Below, one piece after another: positions 17,806 through 28,287 of a stretch of DNA of 64,000 nt. The stretch spans positions 124,001 through 188,000 of the forward strand of contig JAURZE010000013.1 in NCBI GenBank assembly GCA_030653545.1, given 5' to 3'. Source of the DNA: Nitrospira sp. (GTDB lineage: Bacteria > Nitrospirota > Nitrospiria > Nitrospirales > Nitrospiraceae). The translations under genes were made by a program, and so were the position numbers. The notes beneath the pieces were generated by a model that saw only the letters and a list, made by a program, of their open reading frames with translations, had not been told where the DNA came from and made no database searches. Every line of letters starts with the position of its first letter. The first letter of the stretch is position 1.

Positions 17806-19799
17806 GCCTTCAGATCCAAATCCTTCAGCCTCAATGCCCTGATCTGATTGCGCAATTCTGCTGCACGCTCAAACGCCAGCTCCTTGGCTGCCGCCTTCAT
17901 CTCGCCTTCCAACCGAAGAATCACCTGCCCCACGGTTTCGTCCTTGCCGTAGGGCTCCATGGTCTCGGCCGCCAAATCCAGCTGGACATAATCCAGCTCG
18001 GCTACCGCATACTCCAACGCAGGAATCTCTTTCTTAATACTAGCCGGGGTAATCCCATGGGCCGAGTTATACTCAGCCTGGATCAGACGCCGGCGAGTCG
18101 TCTCTGCCATGGCGACTTTCATCGACGCTGTGATGATATCACCATAAAACACCACGCGCCCTTCAACATTTCTTGCCGCACGCCCGGCCGTTTGGATCAG
18201 AGACCGATAGGATCGCAGATAGCCCTCCTTGTCTGCATCAAGAATAGCCACCAGCGTCACCTCGGGTAGATCCAGCCCTTCCCGCAGGAGATTGATCCCC
18301 ACCAGCACGTCGAACACCCCGCGGCGCAAGTCGCGGATGATCTCAGCCCGCTCAAGCGTTTTGATATCGGAGTGAAGGTACCGCACCTTCAACCCCAACT
18401 CGTGATAATACTCGCTGAGATCTTCCGCCATCCGCTTTGTGAGAGTCGTCACTAATACGCGACCGCCTTTGGCTACTTCTTTTCTCACCTCTCCTAGGAG
18501 ATGATCCACTTGTCCCTTTGCCGGTTGCACCTCAATGCTGGGATCCATCAACCCGGTCGGCCGAATAATCTGTTCGACCACCGCACCCGCCGCATGCTCC
18601 AGCTCGTAGTTCCCCAGCGTCGCCGACACATAGACCACCTGGTTCAGGATCCGTTCGAACTCCTCGAACTTGAGCGGCCGGTTATCGATGGCGGAGGGCA
18701 GGCGAAACCCGTAGTCCACCAGCGTCCGCTTCCGTGAATAGTCTCCCGCATACATCCCGCCCACCTGTGAAACCGTGGCATGCGACTCATCGATGATCAT
18801 GAGAAAGTCTTTGGGGAAGTAGTCGATGAGCGTCGGAGGAGCCTCACCAGGCGCCCGGCCGCTCAGATGGCGCGAATAGTTTTCGATGCCGTGGCAGTAC
18901 CCCATGGCGCGGATCATTTCGAGGTCGAACTTCGTCCGCTGCGCGATGCGCTGCGCCTCGACCAGCTGCTTGTGCTTCTGAAAATAGAGGACGCGCTCAT
19001 CGAGCTCTTCCTCAATCCCGGTGATCGCTCGCTCGTACCGATCCGGCGCAATCAAATAGTGGGTATTGGGATAGATCGGCACTTTGGGTAATTTGCCCAG
19101 CGATTTCCCGGTCAGCGGATCGATCTCGTGGATCGCATCGATCACGTCGCCGAACAGTTCGATTCGAACCGAAACTGCATCGCTGGCAGCCGGGAATATT
19201 TCAATGACATCCCCGCGCGCACGGAACGTCCCGCGATGAAAATCGACATCATTCCGCGCATATTGAATTTCGACAAGCTTCGCCAGAATCTTCTCGCGCC
19301 GAATTTCCATCCCCACTTCGAGATACAACAGCATGCCATGGTAGATCTCCGGCGAACCCAGGCCGTAAATGCACGAGACCGACGAGACGATGATGACGTC
19401 GTTCCGCTCTAACAAGGACCGGGTCGCCGAGTGGCGCATCTGATCGATCGCGTCGTTGATCGACGCATCCTTGGCAATGTAGGTATCCGTCTGGGGAAGA
19501 TAGGCTTCCGGCTGGTAGTAGTCGTAGTAACTGATGAAGTACTCGACGGCGTTCTGCGGGAAAAACTGTTTGAACTCCTGGTACAACTGCCCGGCCAAGG
19601 TCTTGTTATGCACAAGCACGAGCGTCGGCTTCTGAACCTGCTCGATCAGGTTCGCCATCGTAAAAGTCTTACCCGATCCGGTCACTCCGAGAAGGGCTTG
19701 ATGCTTTATGCCGGCACGAACGCCGGTTGTCAGCTTGGCAATCGCCTCGGGCTGATGACCACAGGGATGAAACGGGGCTTCGAGCTTGAACTGCGGCAC
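17802..19799 (-). CDS. uvrB: excinuclease ABC subunit B
   Basis: DNA damage-verification helicase of nucleotide excision repair, 665 residues. Walker A is [10 protein letters not shown] (about 38-47), and the beta-hairpin is [19 protein letters not shown] (motif II), [28 protein letters not shown] and QTAGRAARN (motif VI) follow. The C-terminal UVR motif (about 628-660) binds UvrC. It is a single-gene unit; a UvrA-family gene lies 11 kb away at 30520. Confidence 0.98.
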   Translation of the reverse strand: MPQFKLEAPFHPCGHQPEAIAKLTTGVRAGIKHQALLGVTGSGKTFTMANLIEQVQKPTLVLVHNKTLAGQLYQEFKQFFPQNAVEYFISYYDYYQPEAYLPQTDTYIAKDASINDAIDQMRHSATRSLLERNDVIIVSSVSCIYGLGSPEIYHGMLLYLEVGMEIRREKILAKLVEIQYARNDVDFHRGTFRARGDVIEIFPAASDAVSVRIELFGDVIDAIHEIDPLTGKSLGKLPKVPIYPNTHYLIAPDRYERAITGIEEELDERVLYFQKHKQLVEAQRIAQRTKFDLEMIRAMGYCHGIENYSRHLSGRAPGEAPPTLIDYFPKDFLMIIDESHATVSQVGGMYAGDYSRKRTLVDYGFRLPSAIDNRPLKFEEFERILNQVVYVSATLGNYELEHAAGAVVEQIIRPTGLMDPSIEVQPAKGQVDHLLGEVRKEVAKGGRVLVTTLTKRMAEDLSEYYHELGLKVRYLHSDIKTLERAEIIRDLRRGVFDVLVGINLLREGLDLPEVTLVAILDADKEGYLRSYRSLIQTAGRAARNVEGRVVFYGDIITASMKVAMAETTRRRLIQAEYNSAHGITPASIKKEIPALEYAVAELDYVQLDLAAETMEPYGKDETVGQVILRLEGEMKAAAKELAFERAAELRNQIRALRLKDLDLKA

Positions 19800-19866
19800 A
19801 GGGACCTCCGGCGGTCATCTTATCAAAGACACCGTATCTGCACGACCGGCGCAGGGAGCGAGGAAT

Positions 19867-19900
19867 AAAAAAGGGCTGCCGGAATTTCCGGCAGCCCTTT
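19867..19900 (-). terminator. intrinsic terminator of the RRM gene
   Basis: A perfect 11-bp GC-rich stem (19873-19883 with 19887-19897) with a 3-nt loop. On the minus strand it is followed by TTTTTT. It lies 26-60 bp downstream of the RRM gene stop. Its plus-strand side also has TTT, but no plus-strand gene ends here. Confidence 0.85.
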
Positions 19901-19925
19901 CATGTACTAAGAGGTCGTGACCGGT

Positions 19926-20243
19926 TTAGTACCGACCGCCGCCACCACCACCAAATCCGCCACGCCCACCACCGCCGCCGCCACCGGAACGGGGCTCTTG
20001 AGGCCGGGCTTCATTCACAGTCAATGTCCGGCCGCCGAGCTGGGTGCCGTTCAACGCGGTAATCGCCGCCTGCGCTTCGCTATCCCCCGACATCTCCACG
20101 AAACCGAATCCACGGGACTGGCCCGTGAACTTGTCCGTGATGATGCGTGACGACGTCACGGCTCCGTGCACAGCGAACAAATCGCTCAGCTGTTGCTCGG
20201 TTGTTGAGTAGGGCAATCCACCGACGTAAATCTTCGAACCCAT
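19926..20243 (-). CDS. RRM-domain RNA-binding protein with glycine-rich tail
   Basis: 105 residues with one RNA recognition motif: RNP2 IYVGGLPYS near the N-terminus and RNP1 RGFGFVEM about residue 45. A Gly/Arg-rich tail (about 85-105) resembles cyanobacterial and plant glycine-rich RNA-binding proteins. Such proteins usually act as RNA chaperones and are often cold-induced. The leader (about 20244-20290) has a near-perfect Shine-Dalgarno AAAGGAGG. It is a single-gene transcript with its own terminator. Confidence 0.93.
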   Translation of the reverse strand: MGSKIYVGGLPYSTTEQQLSDLFAVHGAVTSSRIITDKFTGQSRGFGFVEMSGDSEAQAAITALNGTQLGGRTLTVNEARPQEPRSGGGGGGGRGGFGGGGGGRY

Positions 20244-20404
20244 GGGGTTCCTCCTTTGAGAAAATGGTGTTGTGTTGGACTCGAGAACGGAGGAAGGAAG
20301 GAATGGGCCGAAGACGTCAACACAGCGGCGGCTTAGCTCTGGCTTCCGATCAAATTCCCGGGCACAACCATAACAACATCGATTCAGGCCTTGTCACATT
20401 CAAT

Positions 20405-20434
20405 GCTTGATTGCCAGGCCTCTCGCAATCAAGC
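20405..20434. terminator. hairpin between the RRM gene and the upstream unknown gene
   Basis: A perfect 10-bp inverted repeat GCTTGATTGC / GCAATCAAGC with a 10-nt loop, 70 bp downstream of the minus-strand gene that ends at 20505. There is no U-tract after it on either strand, so it could be a weak terminator or a regulator-binding palindrome. The rest of 20244-20504 shows only the leader of the RRM gene. Confidence 0.4.
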
Positions 20435-20504
20435 AAGGCGATGCTACTCCAGCAAACTGAGAAAAGGCAAGCAGAGAATCAATTGGCTCATAGCGATATC
20501 CCGT

Positions 20505-21281
20505 TTAATAGGCGGCCGGTGAAGAAAGTGGCCGATGAGAGAACAGGGGCACTGCATGCAACGTGTCGAAAAACCAGGATGTTTTCCCTTGCATCACCAC
20601 GCCGACTTGACCGGTCCCCAGCATCTGATCCTCTACCGAGAGCACCAATACTCCGTCGACAAATGCCTCGATAAAATCTTTGCTGACAATCGTGTTCCGC
20701 TGAACCCGAAGACTGTGCCAATCGATGGGTTTCAGCGTCACGGCTGTCTGACCCAATATCGTGACCACTCCCTCAATCACACGGATGACCTGTGCGCGCT
20801 TTGCTCCAAACTCGACGAGAGCCGCATAAAAGTTTTGTGCATCCCGCAAGGCAAACACAAATCCGCCCACACCGTCCACTCCATCGGCTGACCGAATACG
20901 CATCGTGAGATCCGGATACTCATATTCAAGTCCCTGCGCGATCAGCAGCCGGAAGCAGGTGCTATCCTCGCAGGCAGACGTCCCCATCACCACATTCGGA
21001 GCGGACGGGGCTGTGTCATCGGTTTCTACCGACCAGCTCGCCGAGACCCCAGCCCCAGAGGACAGCGGAACAAAACCTCCAGGGATGCTTTTGGTTGCAT
21101 CCTTGTCGAATGTCCACTTATGGAAGAGGCCGCCGGTCGCCTGCTGCTTCAGATTCGCTTCCTTCTCCTCATGGTTCTCACGAGGGACCGCCGACACCGG
21201 CGCAACCCCCACCAAGAGAACCACCGCCACACAGAGACTGAGCGACAGCGTTGCTCGAATGTTCTGAGCTATCACACGCAT
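20505..21281 (-). CDS. secreted protein of unknown function, LamG/DUF1080-like
   Basis: 258 residues from the ATG at 21281 with a signal peptide ending at APVSA (about residue 33). The mature part starts with a Glu/Lys-rich stretch and then HKWTFDKDA, GGFVFALRDAQNFYAALVEF, DWHSLRVQRNTIVSKDFIEAFVDG and GQVGVVMQGKTSWFFDTLHAV. The order (full-length beta pattern, W-H-x-L-R-V, G-x-V-G) resembles concanavalin-like DUF1080/LamG carbohydrate-binding folds. I cannot name its ligand. An alternative ATG at 21308 adds nine residues. The downstream hairpin at 20405 may terminate it. Confidence 0.7.
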   Translation of the reverse strand: MRVIAQNIRATLSLSLCVAVVLLVGVAPVSAVPRENHEEKEANLKQQATGGLFHKWTFDKDATKSIPGGFVPLSSGAGVSASWSVETDDTAPSAPNVVMGTSACEDSTCFRLLIAQGLEYEYPDLTMRIRSADGVDGVGGFVFALRDAQNFYAALVEFGAKRAQVIRVIEGVVTILGQTAVTLKPIDWHSLRVQRNTIVSKDFIEAFVDGVLVLSVEDQMLGTGQVGVVMQGKTSWFFDTLHAVPLFSHRPLSSPAAY

Positions 21282-21322
21282 GGTCCTGAGAACCTCCCGC
21301 TTGATCATTTCTGAGCCACCAG

Positions 21323-21586
21323 CTATGGCTTCGAACCCGTCTCAGAGTTCCGCCGCATGCTTACAATATCTCGCTGCAACCGATCCCGCTCGGCCAAAAT
21401 CCGCTTCCGCCGCTGCCAACGATCCCACGTCCACCATCGAAGCTTCTGGGCAAACGTCACGGACGGAGGGGCCGAGCTACCGCCTGGAGCATGCTGAAAA
21501 TCATACCCCTGATGATCGCCGCGGTTTTCGAAAAATCGCTTATAGAGGTGCTCGTACAGGCCCTGTCCAGATTCGCCGCCAGCCAC
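21323..21586 (-). CDS. hypothetical protein, small and basic
   Basis: About 87 residues with no family I recognise: an acidic/Gly N-terminal part (GLYEHLYKRFFENRGDHQ) and a basic, Trp-rich C-terminal helix (KLRWWTWDRWQRRKRILAERDRLQRD). GTG 21586 has AAAGGAG five nt upstream; a GTG two codons earlier is too close to it. It lies 12 bp after the stop of the DUF255 gene and 40 bp before the secreted unknown, so probably one transcript. Confidence 0.6.
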   Translation of the reverse strand: MAGGESGQGLYEHLYKRFFENRGDHQGYDFQHAPGGSSAPPSVTFAQKLRWWTWDRWQRRKRILAERDRLQRDIVSMRRNSETGSKP

Positions 21587-21598
21587 AGGCACTCCTTT

Positions 21599-23650
21599 CT
21601 ACAAAAGCGATTCCAATTGAGCGCTCTCCGTCACCGGCGCCGAGCAGGTGAACTGCTGGCAGACATACGCGGTCGCCTGCCCGTTCACGCTCACCTTCCC
21701 CGCCGCCAAAGGTAGCTCGCCCTCTTTTCCCCGTCGTGCCTCGTCAATGACCAGGAGAATCTTGTTCGGCACATACCGCTGATGCAAAGTGGCCAAGAGC
21801 GATTCCGTCTGCGGATTGCCCCGCGCCCCGACGATTACCACTTCTTTCGGCTTGGATAAGGACAAATCCAACCCGCAGAGAAGCCCGGACGCCCCATAGG
21901 CATTCTGATCCATCAACTGGGAAAACACCCGGAGGGTTAGTTCGGCGCGATCATAATACGTCCGTTCCCCCGTCAAAGAAAAGAGGCGAATCAGCACCTG
22001 CACCGCCACCGCATTGCCGGACGGCATCGCGCTATCCGTGCCGGACTTCATCCGATGGATGAGAACCTCGTGGTCCTTGGCCGTGAAAAAGAACCCGCCA
22101 AGGCCTTCGTCCCAGAAGTGCGTCAGCATACCATCCGCCACGACCTGAGCCTGTTCCAAATACCAGCTATGTGACGTCGTCTCGAAGGCATCGAGTAACG
22201 CCGCCGCCAGATAGGTATAGTCATCAAGATAGCCGGCAATCCGGCCGCTTCCGCCCGCGACCGTGCGGGACACGCGACCCTCGGCAATCGCGTAGTCGAT
22301 CAGGAACGTCAGGGCCTGCTCGGCTGCCGACAAGTACCACGGAGTCCCGAAGGTCTGATACGCATCAAGAAAGGCCGAGACCGCGAGAGCATTCCAGCTC
22401 GTGAGAATATTCTCATCCCGTTGGGGCTTCACTCGCTGCTCGCGGGCAGCCAACAGTTTCTTCCTGGCCGGGCGCAGGGTCGCTTCGAGCTGCTCCTGAG
22501 CCTCAGCGGACAATCCCGCATCTCCCAGCCGATTCAAGACCGTCTTCCCTTCGAAATTGCCGCCGTCCGTTACGCCATAAGCGCGGCAGAACATCTCGCC
22601 CAACTCCTGTCCAAGCACGGCCAGAATTTCCGCCTGGTCCCAGACAAAGAACCGGCCTTCCTCACCTTCACTATCGGCGTCCTGCGCAGCGAAAAAGGCT
22701 CCGTCCGCATGCGCCAGTTCCCGACGCGTCCATTCGAGCGTCTCTTCGACCACCTGGCGGAACCGCGCCTCTTTCGTCAGCCGCCAGCCATCGAGATAGA
22801 TGCGAACCAATTGTGCATTGTCATAGAGCATCTTTTCGAAATGCGGGATGAGCCACTGCCCATCGACTGAATACCGGTGGAACCCGCCGCCGAGATGATC
22901 GTAGATCCCGCCGGCCGCCATCTTTCGCAACTGCAGCAAGACCTTCTCTTGAGCCGTCACGTCCTTCGAGCGATAGGTGTGGCGCAACAACAGGCTGAGC
23001 GGGGGCACCGTGGGGAATTTCGGCCCTTCTCCGAATCCGCCGTTGACCGGATCGAAAAACAGCCCAAGATCCTTGACCCCGTCGACCAGCAACGCGTCCG
23101 TCAGCGGCTCCTGAGACGGCTGATGTAAACTCACCCGAGCCAAACCGGCCTTGACCCGCTCGACATTTTTCTCCACGTCATCCCGATGATTCCGATAGGC
23201 GTCCAGCACACCCTGCAAGACTTGCGGGAACCCCGGCAAATTATGTCGCGACACCGGAGGGAAGTAGGTCCCGCCGTAAAACGGCTCCTGATCCGGCGTG
23301 AGGAACATCGTCAGCGGCCAGCCGCCTCCCCGCCCAAGAAATACCTGCGCGGCCTTCTGATAAATATCATCGAGATCAGGGCGCTCTTCCCGATCCACCT
23401 TCACGCTCACAAAGTATTCATTGAGCACGGCCGCAATCTCACGATTCTCGAAACACTCGTGAGACATGACATGGCACCAGTGGCAGGCCGAGTAGCCGAT
23501 CGACAGGAGGATCGGCTTATCTTCAGCCTTGGCCTTCGCCAATGCCTCCGGTCCCCAGGCATACCAGTCGACAGGATTCAGCGCATGCTGCCTGAGATAG
23601 GGGCTGGATTCAGTGATGAGACGGTTGGGAAACGAATCGGCCTGCGTCAT
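21599..23650 (-). CDS. DUF255 thioredoxin-domain protein (YyaL/SSP411 family)
   Basis: 683 residues. The N-terminal thioredoxin-like domain has [13 protein letters not shown], the active-site-like CHWCHVM motif, and [16 protein letters not shown]. It is followed by an (alpha/alpha)6-barrel resembling N-acylglucosamine 2-epimerase/cellobiose epimerase, with [35 protein letters not shown]. The biological role of the family is poorly defined. An in-frame reading to 23875 overlaps the divergent peptidase gene, so ATG 23650 is chosen, where the family homology begins ([15 protein letters not shown]). Confidence 0.92.
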   Translation of the reverse strand: MTQADSFPNRLITESSPYLRQHALNPVDWYAWGPEALAKAKAEDKPILLSIGYSACHWCHVMSHECFENREIAAVLNEYFVSVKVDREERPDLDDIYQKAAQVFLGRGGGWPLTMFLTPDQEPFYGGTYFPPVSRHNLPGFPQVLQGVLDAYRNHRDDVEKNVERVKAGLARVSLHQPSQEPLTDALLVDGVKDLGLFFDPVNGGFGEGPKFPTVPPLSLLLRHTYRSKDVTAQEKVLLQLRKMAAGGIYDHLGGGFHRYSVDGQWLIPHFEKMLYDNAQLVRIYLDGWRLTKEARFRQVVEETLEWTRRELAHADGAFFAAQDADSEGEEGRFFVWDQAEILAVLGQELGEMFCRAYGVTDGGNFEGKTVLNRLGDAGLSAEAQEQLEATLRPARKKLLAAREQRVKPQRDENILTSWNALAVSAFLDAYQTFGTPWYLSAAEQALTFLIDYAIAEGRVSRTVAGGSGRIAGYLDDYTYLAAALLDAFETTSHSWYLEQAQVVADGMLTHFWDEGLGGFFFTAKDHEVLIHRMKSGTDSAMPSGNAVAVQVLIRLFSLTGERTYYDRAELTLRVFSQLMDQNAYGASGLLCGLDLSLSKPKEVVIVGARGNPQTESLLATLHQRYVPNKILLVIDEARRGKEGELPLAAGKVSVNGQATAYVCQQFTCSAPVTESAQLESLL

Positions 23651-23765
23651 GGTGCGTATCAACATTCTCCGTGACGAATAGTACCTGGCTCGCCCCCACG
23701 GTGCAACCCGCTTGGCCCCCTGTGCTATCATCTTCGTCGGAAGCACGACAGAACGGGGCACCGAG

Positions 23766-25301
23766 ATGACAAGCAGCCTGACCATAGCATTTCTTGCCAC
23801 CTGCCGCATGGCCCTGTGCGTCATGATCTTGGGCCTGATCCATGCCGAACCAGTGCCGGCGCAGCCATCCGACACAGGGCTTCAAACTTCCCTGAACACC
23901 CTCTCAACCGAACGGATGCTGGCCGACATTCAAGCATTGAGCGCGCCCGCATTCAACGGACGGCAAGCCGCCACACCGGATGATCTGCAATCAGGACTCT
24001 GGGTGTGGGAAGCCCTTCGCGTAGCCGGCATGCGTTTCCCCAGCCTCTTCAACGGTCAGCTGATGATTCCGATGGCCAGCGGCAAAGAAGGAAGCGCCCT
24101 TGGCGTCATGGCCGCCATCATTCCCGCGCCACACATCGAAACAGACCCGACAGTCCACCTTGGCACAGCCGATCAACTAGTGACGACGCAAATCGGCGCC
24201 GACTATCTTCCCGTCTTCGATTCCCCCTCGGCTAATGTCCAAGGCCAAATCGTGTTCGTGGGCTATGGGATCGTCGATCCCGCGCGCGGCATCGATGACT
24301 ATGCCGGCGTGGATGTCGCCAATCGCATCGTCCTCTTCCTGCGCGGCAAACCGGATCACTACCCGAAACCCGTCAGCCATGCCGACAAGGTTCGATTCGC
24401 ACGAGACCGCGGTGCCCTCGCCTACCTGACCGCGACAGGACCGATTCTCAATTCCTATGACACTCGACGCGGTGTGACGGGAAGACCCAGCGCGTTCTAC
24501 GGGCAACTCCCTCCCGATCACGCCATCCCCGGCACATGGATCAGCACGGCACTCGCAGAGCAGGTCCTTGCCACGCCGAGCGACGCAAACCGCCTTCGAC
24601 ATCTTCAGGAACAGCTCAATAAGGATGCTTCGGCCCGCGCAGTGCAAACAGATCACTACGCCGCGCTCCGCTGGAACGCCGTGACCCAGGAAGGGCTCCT
24701 GACGAACGTGATCGGCCTGCTCTCCGGCACCGGACCGGACGCGATCATCATCGGCGCCCATCGCGATCACTTCGGCCGGCCGGCCGGATTGCTCTTCCCC
24801 GGTGCCGACGACAACGCGTCAGGCACCGCCGTGATGTTGGAAGTGGCCCGCGCCCTAACAAAATCAGGCATGCGCCCGCAGCGCACGATCCTCTTTGTCT
24901 CCTTCAGCGGCGAAGAGCGCGACCTGCTCGGCTCGCGCCTCTACGTCACCCGCCCAATCGTCCCCCTCGCCTCAACCAAGGCCATGATCAATATCGACCA
25001 TGCCGGGATCGGCAACGGACGATTGACGGTCGGCGTGACAGGGCTCGAGAAAGTTGTGGCGCAGCAGGCGGGGGAGCCAGTTGGTCTCGCATCCAAGCTT
25101 GATGTATTTGGATTCTTCCCCGGCGGCGACCACGTCCCGTTTAAAGAAGCCGGCGTACCAACCATTACCGTCGTCAGCGGCGGGGTCCATCCCCACTATC
25201 ATCAGCCGACCGATACAACCGACACTATCGATCCCGACGTGCTCATGACAACCGCGCGCTACGTCCTGTCGTTGGCGTGGCAACTGGCGAACGAACCGTG
25301 A
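23766..25301 (+). CDS. M28 family metallopeptidase, secreted
   Basis: 511 residues with a signal peptide ending near EPVPAQ. A PA-like insert (about 120-290) precedes the M28 zinc-peptidase domain. Zinc/catalytic residues are visible in [46 protein letters not shown] and the final His in [16 protein letters not shown] replaces the more usual HxDH with Arg at x, which is compatible with activity. ATG 23766 follows CGAG; a longer frame from 23712 lies in the intergenic region shared with the DUF255 gene. It is probably a periplasmic aminopeptidase. Confidence 0.9.
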   Translation: MTSSLTIAFLATCRMALCVMILGLIHAEPVPAQPSDTGLQTSLNTLSTERMLADIQALSAPAFNGRQAATPDDLQSGLWVWEALRVAGMRFPSLFNGQLMIPMASGKEGSALGVMAAIIPAPHIETDPTVHLGTADQLVTTQIGADYLPVFDSPSANVQGQIVFVGYGIVDPARGIDDYAGVDVANRIVLFLRGKPDHYPKPVSHADKVRFARDRGALAYLTATGPILNSYDTRRGVTGRPSAFYGQLPPDHAIPGTWISTALAEQVLATPSDANRLRHLQEQLNKDASARAVQTDHYAALRWNAVTQEGLLTNVIGLLSGTGPDAIIIGAHRDHFGRPAGLLFPGADDNASGTAVMLEVARALTKSGMRPQRTILFVSFSGEERDLLGSRLYVTRPIVPLASTKAMINIDHAGIGNGRLTVGVTGLEKVVAQQAGEPVGLASKLDVFGFFPGGDHVPFKEAGVPTITVVSGGVHPHYHQPTDTTDTIDPDVLMTTARYVLSLAWQLANEP

Positions 25302-25313
25302 AGATGAAATTGC

Positions 25314-25435
25314 GGGATGCTCAAAAAGACTGTTCAGCAAGGCCGAAGCAAGCGAAGCGGCGAATCGTACTAAGTTCTGTACGTTAAGCCTCTGAGCGCC
25401 GCGGGAACGACGCTGACGGGCTTTCTCAGGATCCT
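25314..25435. repeat. dispersed ~120-bp repeat, copy 1
   Basis: An intergenic element with imperfect terminal inverted repeats: GGATGCTCAAAAAG at the left end, and CTTTCTCAGGATCC at the right end (10 of 14 paired). It shares its layout and many blocks with 39805-39924: GCTCAAAA near the left end, GCAAGGCCG, GTACGTTAAG in the middle, and GCG-GAACGA-GCTG before a TTTCTCAG/TTTTCAGC right end. It has no coding capacity. It abuts the stop codon of the gene ending at 25437 and the end of the M28 peptidase gene, so it may also act as a terminator structure between them. Confidence 0.75.
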
Positions 25436-25436
25436 G

Positions 25437-25877
25437 TTACGGAATTTCGTCGAGCAACGTCGAAGAAATCGAAGGCAGCGGACCTGTTTGTCTGGGAGGG
25501 CCGGGCAAGACCAGCGGGGATCCGCTCTGGTTGGCGCCCTGAATCAGGCCGATCGACAGTTGCGGACCGAAGGTCATCACCGCACCGCTCCAGGCCTGAC
25601 CCGTCGTCGGGTTCCGAAAACTATACGTCTGCATATTGCCACCTGGCTGGTACAAATAACCTTGAGTTCCCTGCCCGTCGAGATAGAGATTCCCGGGCCC
25701 GGTGAGATTGAAGAGCGGCCCCACCCCGCCATCGAACGACCGCACGCCGGAGACCGTCTGCGCCGAAGCCGGTGCGCAGTCGATGAGCATAGCCCCTCCG
25801 CTCAGAGCTGCCGCGACAAGTGCACCCGTGAGCAACCGTTGCATCATAATCCTGACCGGTCGAATATGTTGAGCCAT
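25437..25877 (-). CDS. secreted hypothetical protein
   Basis: 146 residues with a signal peptide (MMQRLLTGALVAAALSGGAMLI... cleaved after ASAQ). The mature part is Gly/Pro/Asn-rich with GPGNLYLDGQGTQGYLYQPGGNMQTYSF and a Pro-rich end. No family recognised; no Cys outside the signal region. GGAG six nt before the ATG at 25877 supports this start. It is divergently transcribed from the TolC-like gene. Confidence 0.65.
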   Translation of the reverse strand: MAQHIRPVRIMMQRLLTGALVAAALSGGAMLIDCAPASAQTVSGVRSFDGGVGPLFNLTGPGNLYLDGQGTQGYLYQPGGNMQTYSFRNPTTGQAWSGAVMTFGPQLSIGLIQGANQSGSPLVLPGPPRQTGPLPSISSTLLDEIP

Positions 25878-25903
25878 GACAATCTCCAGGCCATCAGTAT
25901 AAT
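25876..25903 (+). promoter_or_regulatory. promoter of the TolC-like gene
   Basis: A perfect -10 TATAAT (25898-25903), preceded by ATGACA (25876-25881) at a 16-bp spacing, 36 bp upstream of the start codon at 25939. It shares its few bases with the start of the divergent secreted-protein gene. Confidence 0.5.
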
Positions 25904-25938
25904 ATGAGCCCGTTCAGTCTGTCGATCAAGGAGGATTC

Positions 25939-27510
25939 ATGAGGCCCGACACTCGTCTCGTTTCCGGCATGCCCAGATGGAGCAGCGGTATCGCCATCAT
26001 GCTCATATTTCTGATAACCAGCCCCTGCTGGAGCCAAGGTCCCGCCAAGACAACAACCCCGGCGGAACGGCGCGACACTATTTCCCTGCCCGACGCCGCC
26101 GTACGGGCATTACAAAGTAACCTGGATATCTCCATCAGCCGCCAAACGAAAGAGAGCCGGATCTTCGATATTACCGTCGAGCAGGCCAAGTTCGATCCGA
26201 CCTTCAGCGTGAACGGTCAATACAACCGCCAGGTCTCTCCGCTCAACCGGCCGGTCTTCGGCGGCACCGGCGGCGCCCTGACAGACATTCAGACTTTCGA
26301 TCAACGCAACAGTTCCGTCACCGTCGATGCCACGCAGAATCTCATTACCGGCGGTAACGTCGATTTGAACTACAGCCCTGCTCGTACCAACGTGAACCAA
26401 AACCTGGCCACCGGATTCCTGTTCAATCCGGCCTACACCGGCGGCCTCGCCCTCACGTTGACCCAGCCCTTGCTGCGCAACGCGGGCATCGACGTGACCA
26501 AGACCTTCATCAAAGTCGCGCAGAATAACGCCGACGTCGAACAGCATGTCTTCCGGGATCGCGTCCTGACCGTCCTCGCCACCGTCGAACAAACCTACTG
26601 GGAACTGGTCTTTGCGAACGAAAACATGAAGGTCGCCCAGGCGGCCCTCAAGGCCGCGGAAGAATTGCTGGCGACTAACCGCGCCAAAACGAAAGCCGGC
26701 GTCATGTCGATCGTCGATGTCCTGCAGGCCGAAGCCGCCGTCGCGTCACGAGTAGAACAGGTGCTGGTGGCGGAAAAATCCATCCGCGACCAGGAAGATC
26801 AATTGCGCCGGCTGCTCAATCCCGGCGAAGATGAGCTGCGGCAGGACGTGCGCCTGACACCGACCGATGCGCCGGTTGTGGTGCTCGAACCCCTCAGCTT
26901 GCAGGAAGCCATCGATACCGCCATCGAACAGCGTCCGGAAATCGTCCAGGCCAAGAAAAATCTCGAGTCAGGTGAACTCAATAAACAGTTTGCCCGCAAT
27001 CAGTTGCTACCCACCCTGTCATTTCAAGGCACGATGGGTATGGCCGGACTGGGCAAAGACTACGGCGATTCCGTCAGCAAAAATCTCAGCGGCGACTTTT
27101 ACAATTTTGGCGCAGGGCTCGTCTTGAGCTATCCGCTCGGGAATCGCTCGGCGGTCAGCACCTATAACAAGCGCCAGCTCGAATTCAAAAATGCCGAAGC
27201 CTCCCTGGTAAGCGTGCGCCAGCAAATCATCGTGGGTGTGCGGGAAGCCGTCCGCCGCGTGCAGACCGATTTCAAGCGAATCGAGACCACCCGCTCCGCC
27301 CGCATCATGGCGGAAAAGCAGTTGCAGGCCGAGCAGGAGCGGCTAAAGGTCGGCTTGAGCACCACCCGCTTCGTCCTCGACTTCCAGCGCGACCTCGCCA
27401 CCGCCCAAGGTAATGAACTCCGGTCGGTCGTCGATTACAACAAGTCGCTTTCCAATCTGGCGCGGCACAAGGCCACCACGCTGGATCGGTATAATCTGCA
27501 ACTCCAATAG
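25939..27510 (+). CDS. TolC family outer membrane efflux protein
   Basis: 523 residues with an N-terminal signal (about 18-37) and two OEP repeats. The sequence has ISLPDAAVRALQSNLDISISRQ, then long coiled coils: TVEQTYWELVFANENMKVAQAALKAAEELL and SLVSVRQQIIVGVREAVRRVQTDFKRIE. The GALTLTQPLLRN-like outer-membrane strand region is present. It would form a trimeric outer-membrane channel. No RND or ABC pump and no membrane fusion protein are next to it, so its partner must be encoded elsewhere. It has a strong AGGAGG ribosome-binding site. Confidence 0.92.
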   Translation: MRPDTRLVSGMPRWSSGIAIMLIFLITSPCWSQGPAKTTTPAERRDTISLPDAAVRALQSNLDISISRQTKESRIFDITVEQAKFDPTFSVNGQYNRQVSPLNRPVFGGTGGALTDIQTFDQRNSSVTVDATQNLITGGNVDLNYSPARTNVNQNLATGFLFNPAYTGGLALTLTQPLLRNAGIDVTKTFIKVAQNNADVEQHVFRDRVLTVLATVEQTYWELVFANENMKVAQAALKAAEELLATNRAKTKAGVMSIVDVLQAEAAVASRVEQVLVAEKSIRDQEDQLRRLLNPGEDELRQDVRLTPTDAPVVVLEPLSLQEAIDTAIEQRPEIVQAKKNLESGELNKQFARNQLLPTLSFQGTMGMAGLGKDYGDSVSKNLSGDFYNFGAGLVLSYPLGNRSAVSTYNKRQLEFKNAEASLVSVRQQIIVGVREAVRRVQTDFKRIETTRSARIMAEKQLQAEQERLKVGLSTTRFVLDFQRDLATAQGNELRSVVDYNKSLSNLARHKATTLDRYNLQLQ

Positions 27511-27516
27511 TTCCGT

Positions 27517-28230
27517 ATGCCGACGCCTGAACCGAGCGAACAAGCGACCACGGTTCAGGCCAACGAACGAGGAGCAGCCCTGGCGCTGCTCCCGATCGCC
27601 GCGACCATCGTCTATTATCTCCTCCCCCCGTCACTACAGGACCGGACGCTCGTCCAATTCTCGCCGCAGGTCCTGGCCTATCTCGCGCTCGTCTTATGGA
27701 CGACACACAACCGCCCAGTGCTTCCGCTTCTCGGTCTGCACCCGCAAGGATTGAGGTCCGGCCTCTCGTGGGGTCTCGTGATCGGCCTCGGCCTCGGTTG
27801 CCTTAACACCGTCATGATTCTCAAGGCCGTTCCCGCCATGGGCTTCGACATCATGTTTCTTAAGGACACCCCCCATGCCCGCATCCCTCTCGCTCTCATG
27901 CTGCCCTGGCTCATCCTCTGTATTGCCGTCTTTGTCGAAATCAACTTCCGGGGTTTTCTCCTCGGACGCCTCGCCGTGCTCGAATCTCCGCTGTGGCAAT
28001 CCCCCCTTACCCGGCGCCTCTCGCCTCTGGCCCTCATCACCAGCGCCGTCGCATTTTCCTTCGACCCCTTCATGGTCACGACCTTCCAACACTTGCACTG
28101 GATCGCGATCTGGGATGGTCTCCTGTGGGGGGCCGTGCGGCTCAAAACCAACAACCTCTATATCTCCATCATCGCGCATGCCGTCGAAGTTATGGTGATG
28201 TATAGTACGGTGCGAATGGCACTTGGGTAG
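27517..28230 (+). CDS. CPBP family intramembrane protease-like protein
   Basis: 237 residues and about six to seven hydrophobic segments. The CPBP/Abi signature appears as EINFRGFLLGRL (about residues 144-155), followed by the later membrane motif HLHWIAIWDGLLWGAVRLKTNNLYISIIAHAVEVM with conserved His. The usual di-glutamate EExxxR is reduced to E-I-N-F-R, so proteolytic activity is uncertain. It starts 6 bp after the TolC-like gene, so probably cotranscribed. Confidence 0.8.
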   Translation: MPTPEPSEQATTVQANERGAALALLPIAATIVYYLLPPSLQDRTLVQFSPQVLAYLALVLWTTHNRPVLPLLGLHPQGLRSGLSWGLVIGLGLGCLNTVMILKAVPAMGFDIMFLKDTPHARIPLALMLPWLILCIAVFVEINFRGFLLGRLAVLESPLWQSPLTRRLSPLALITSAVAFSFDPFMVTTFQHLHWIAIWDGLLWGAVRLKTNNLYISIIAHAVEVMVMYSTVRMALG

Positions 28231-28287
28231 AATCGCTGCACAGGGTGCGAGGCAATCGAGAGCAAGCTATCGCAGGAGGAACGATCC

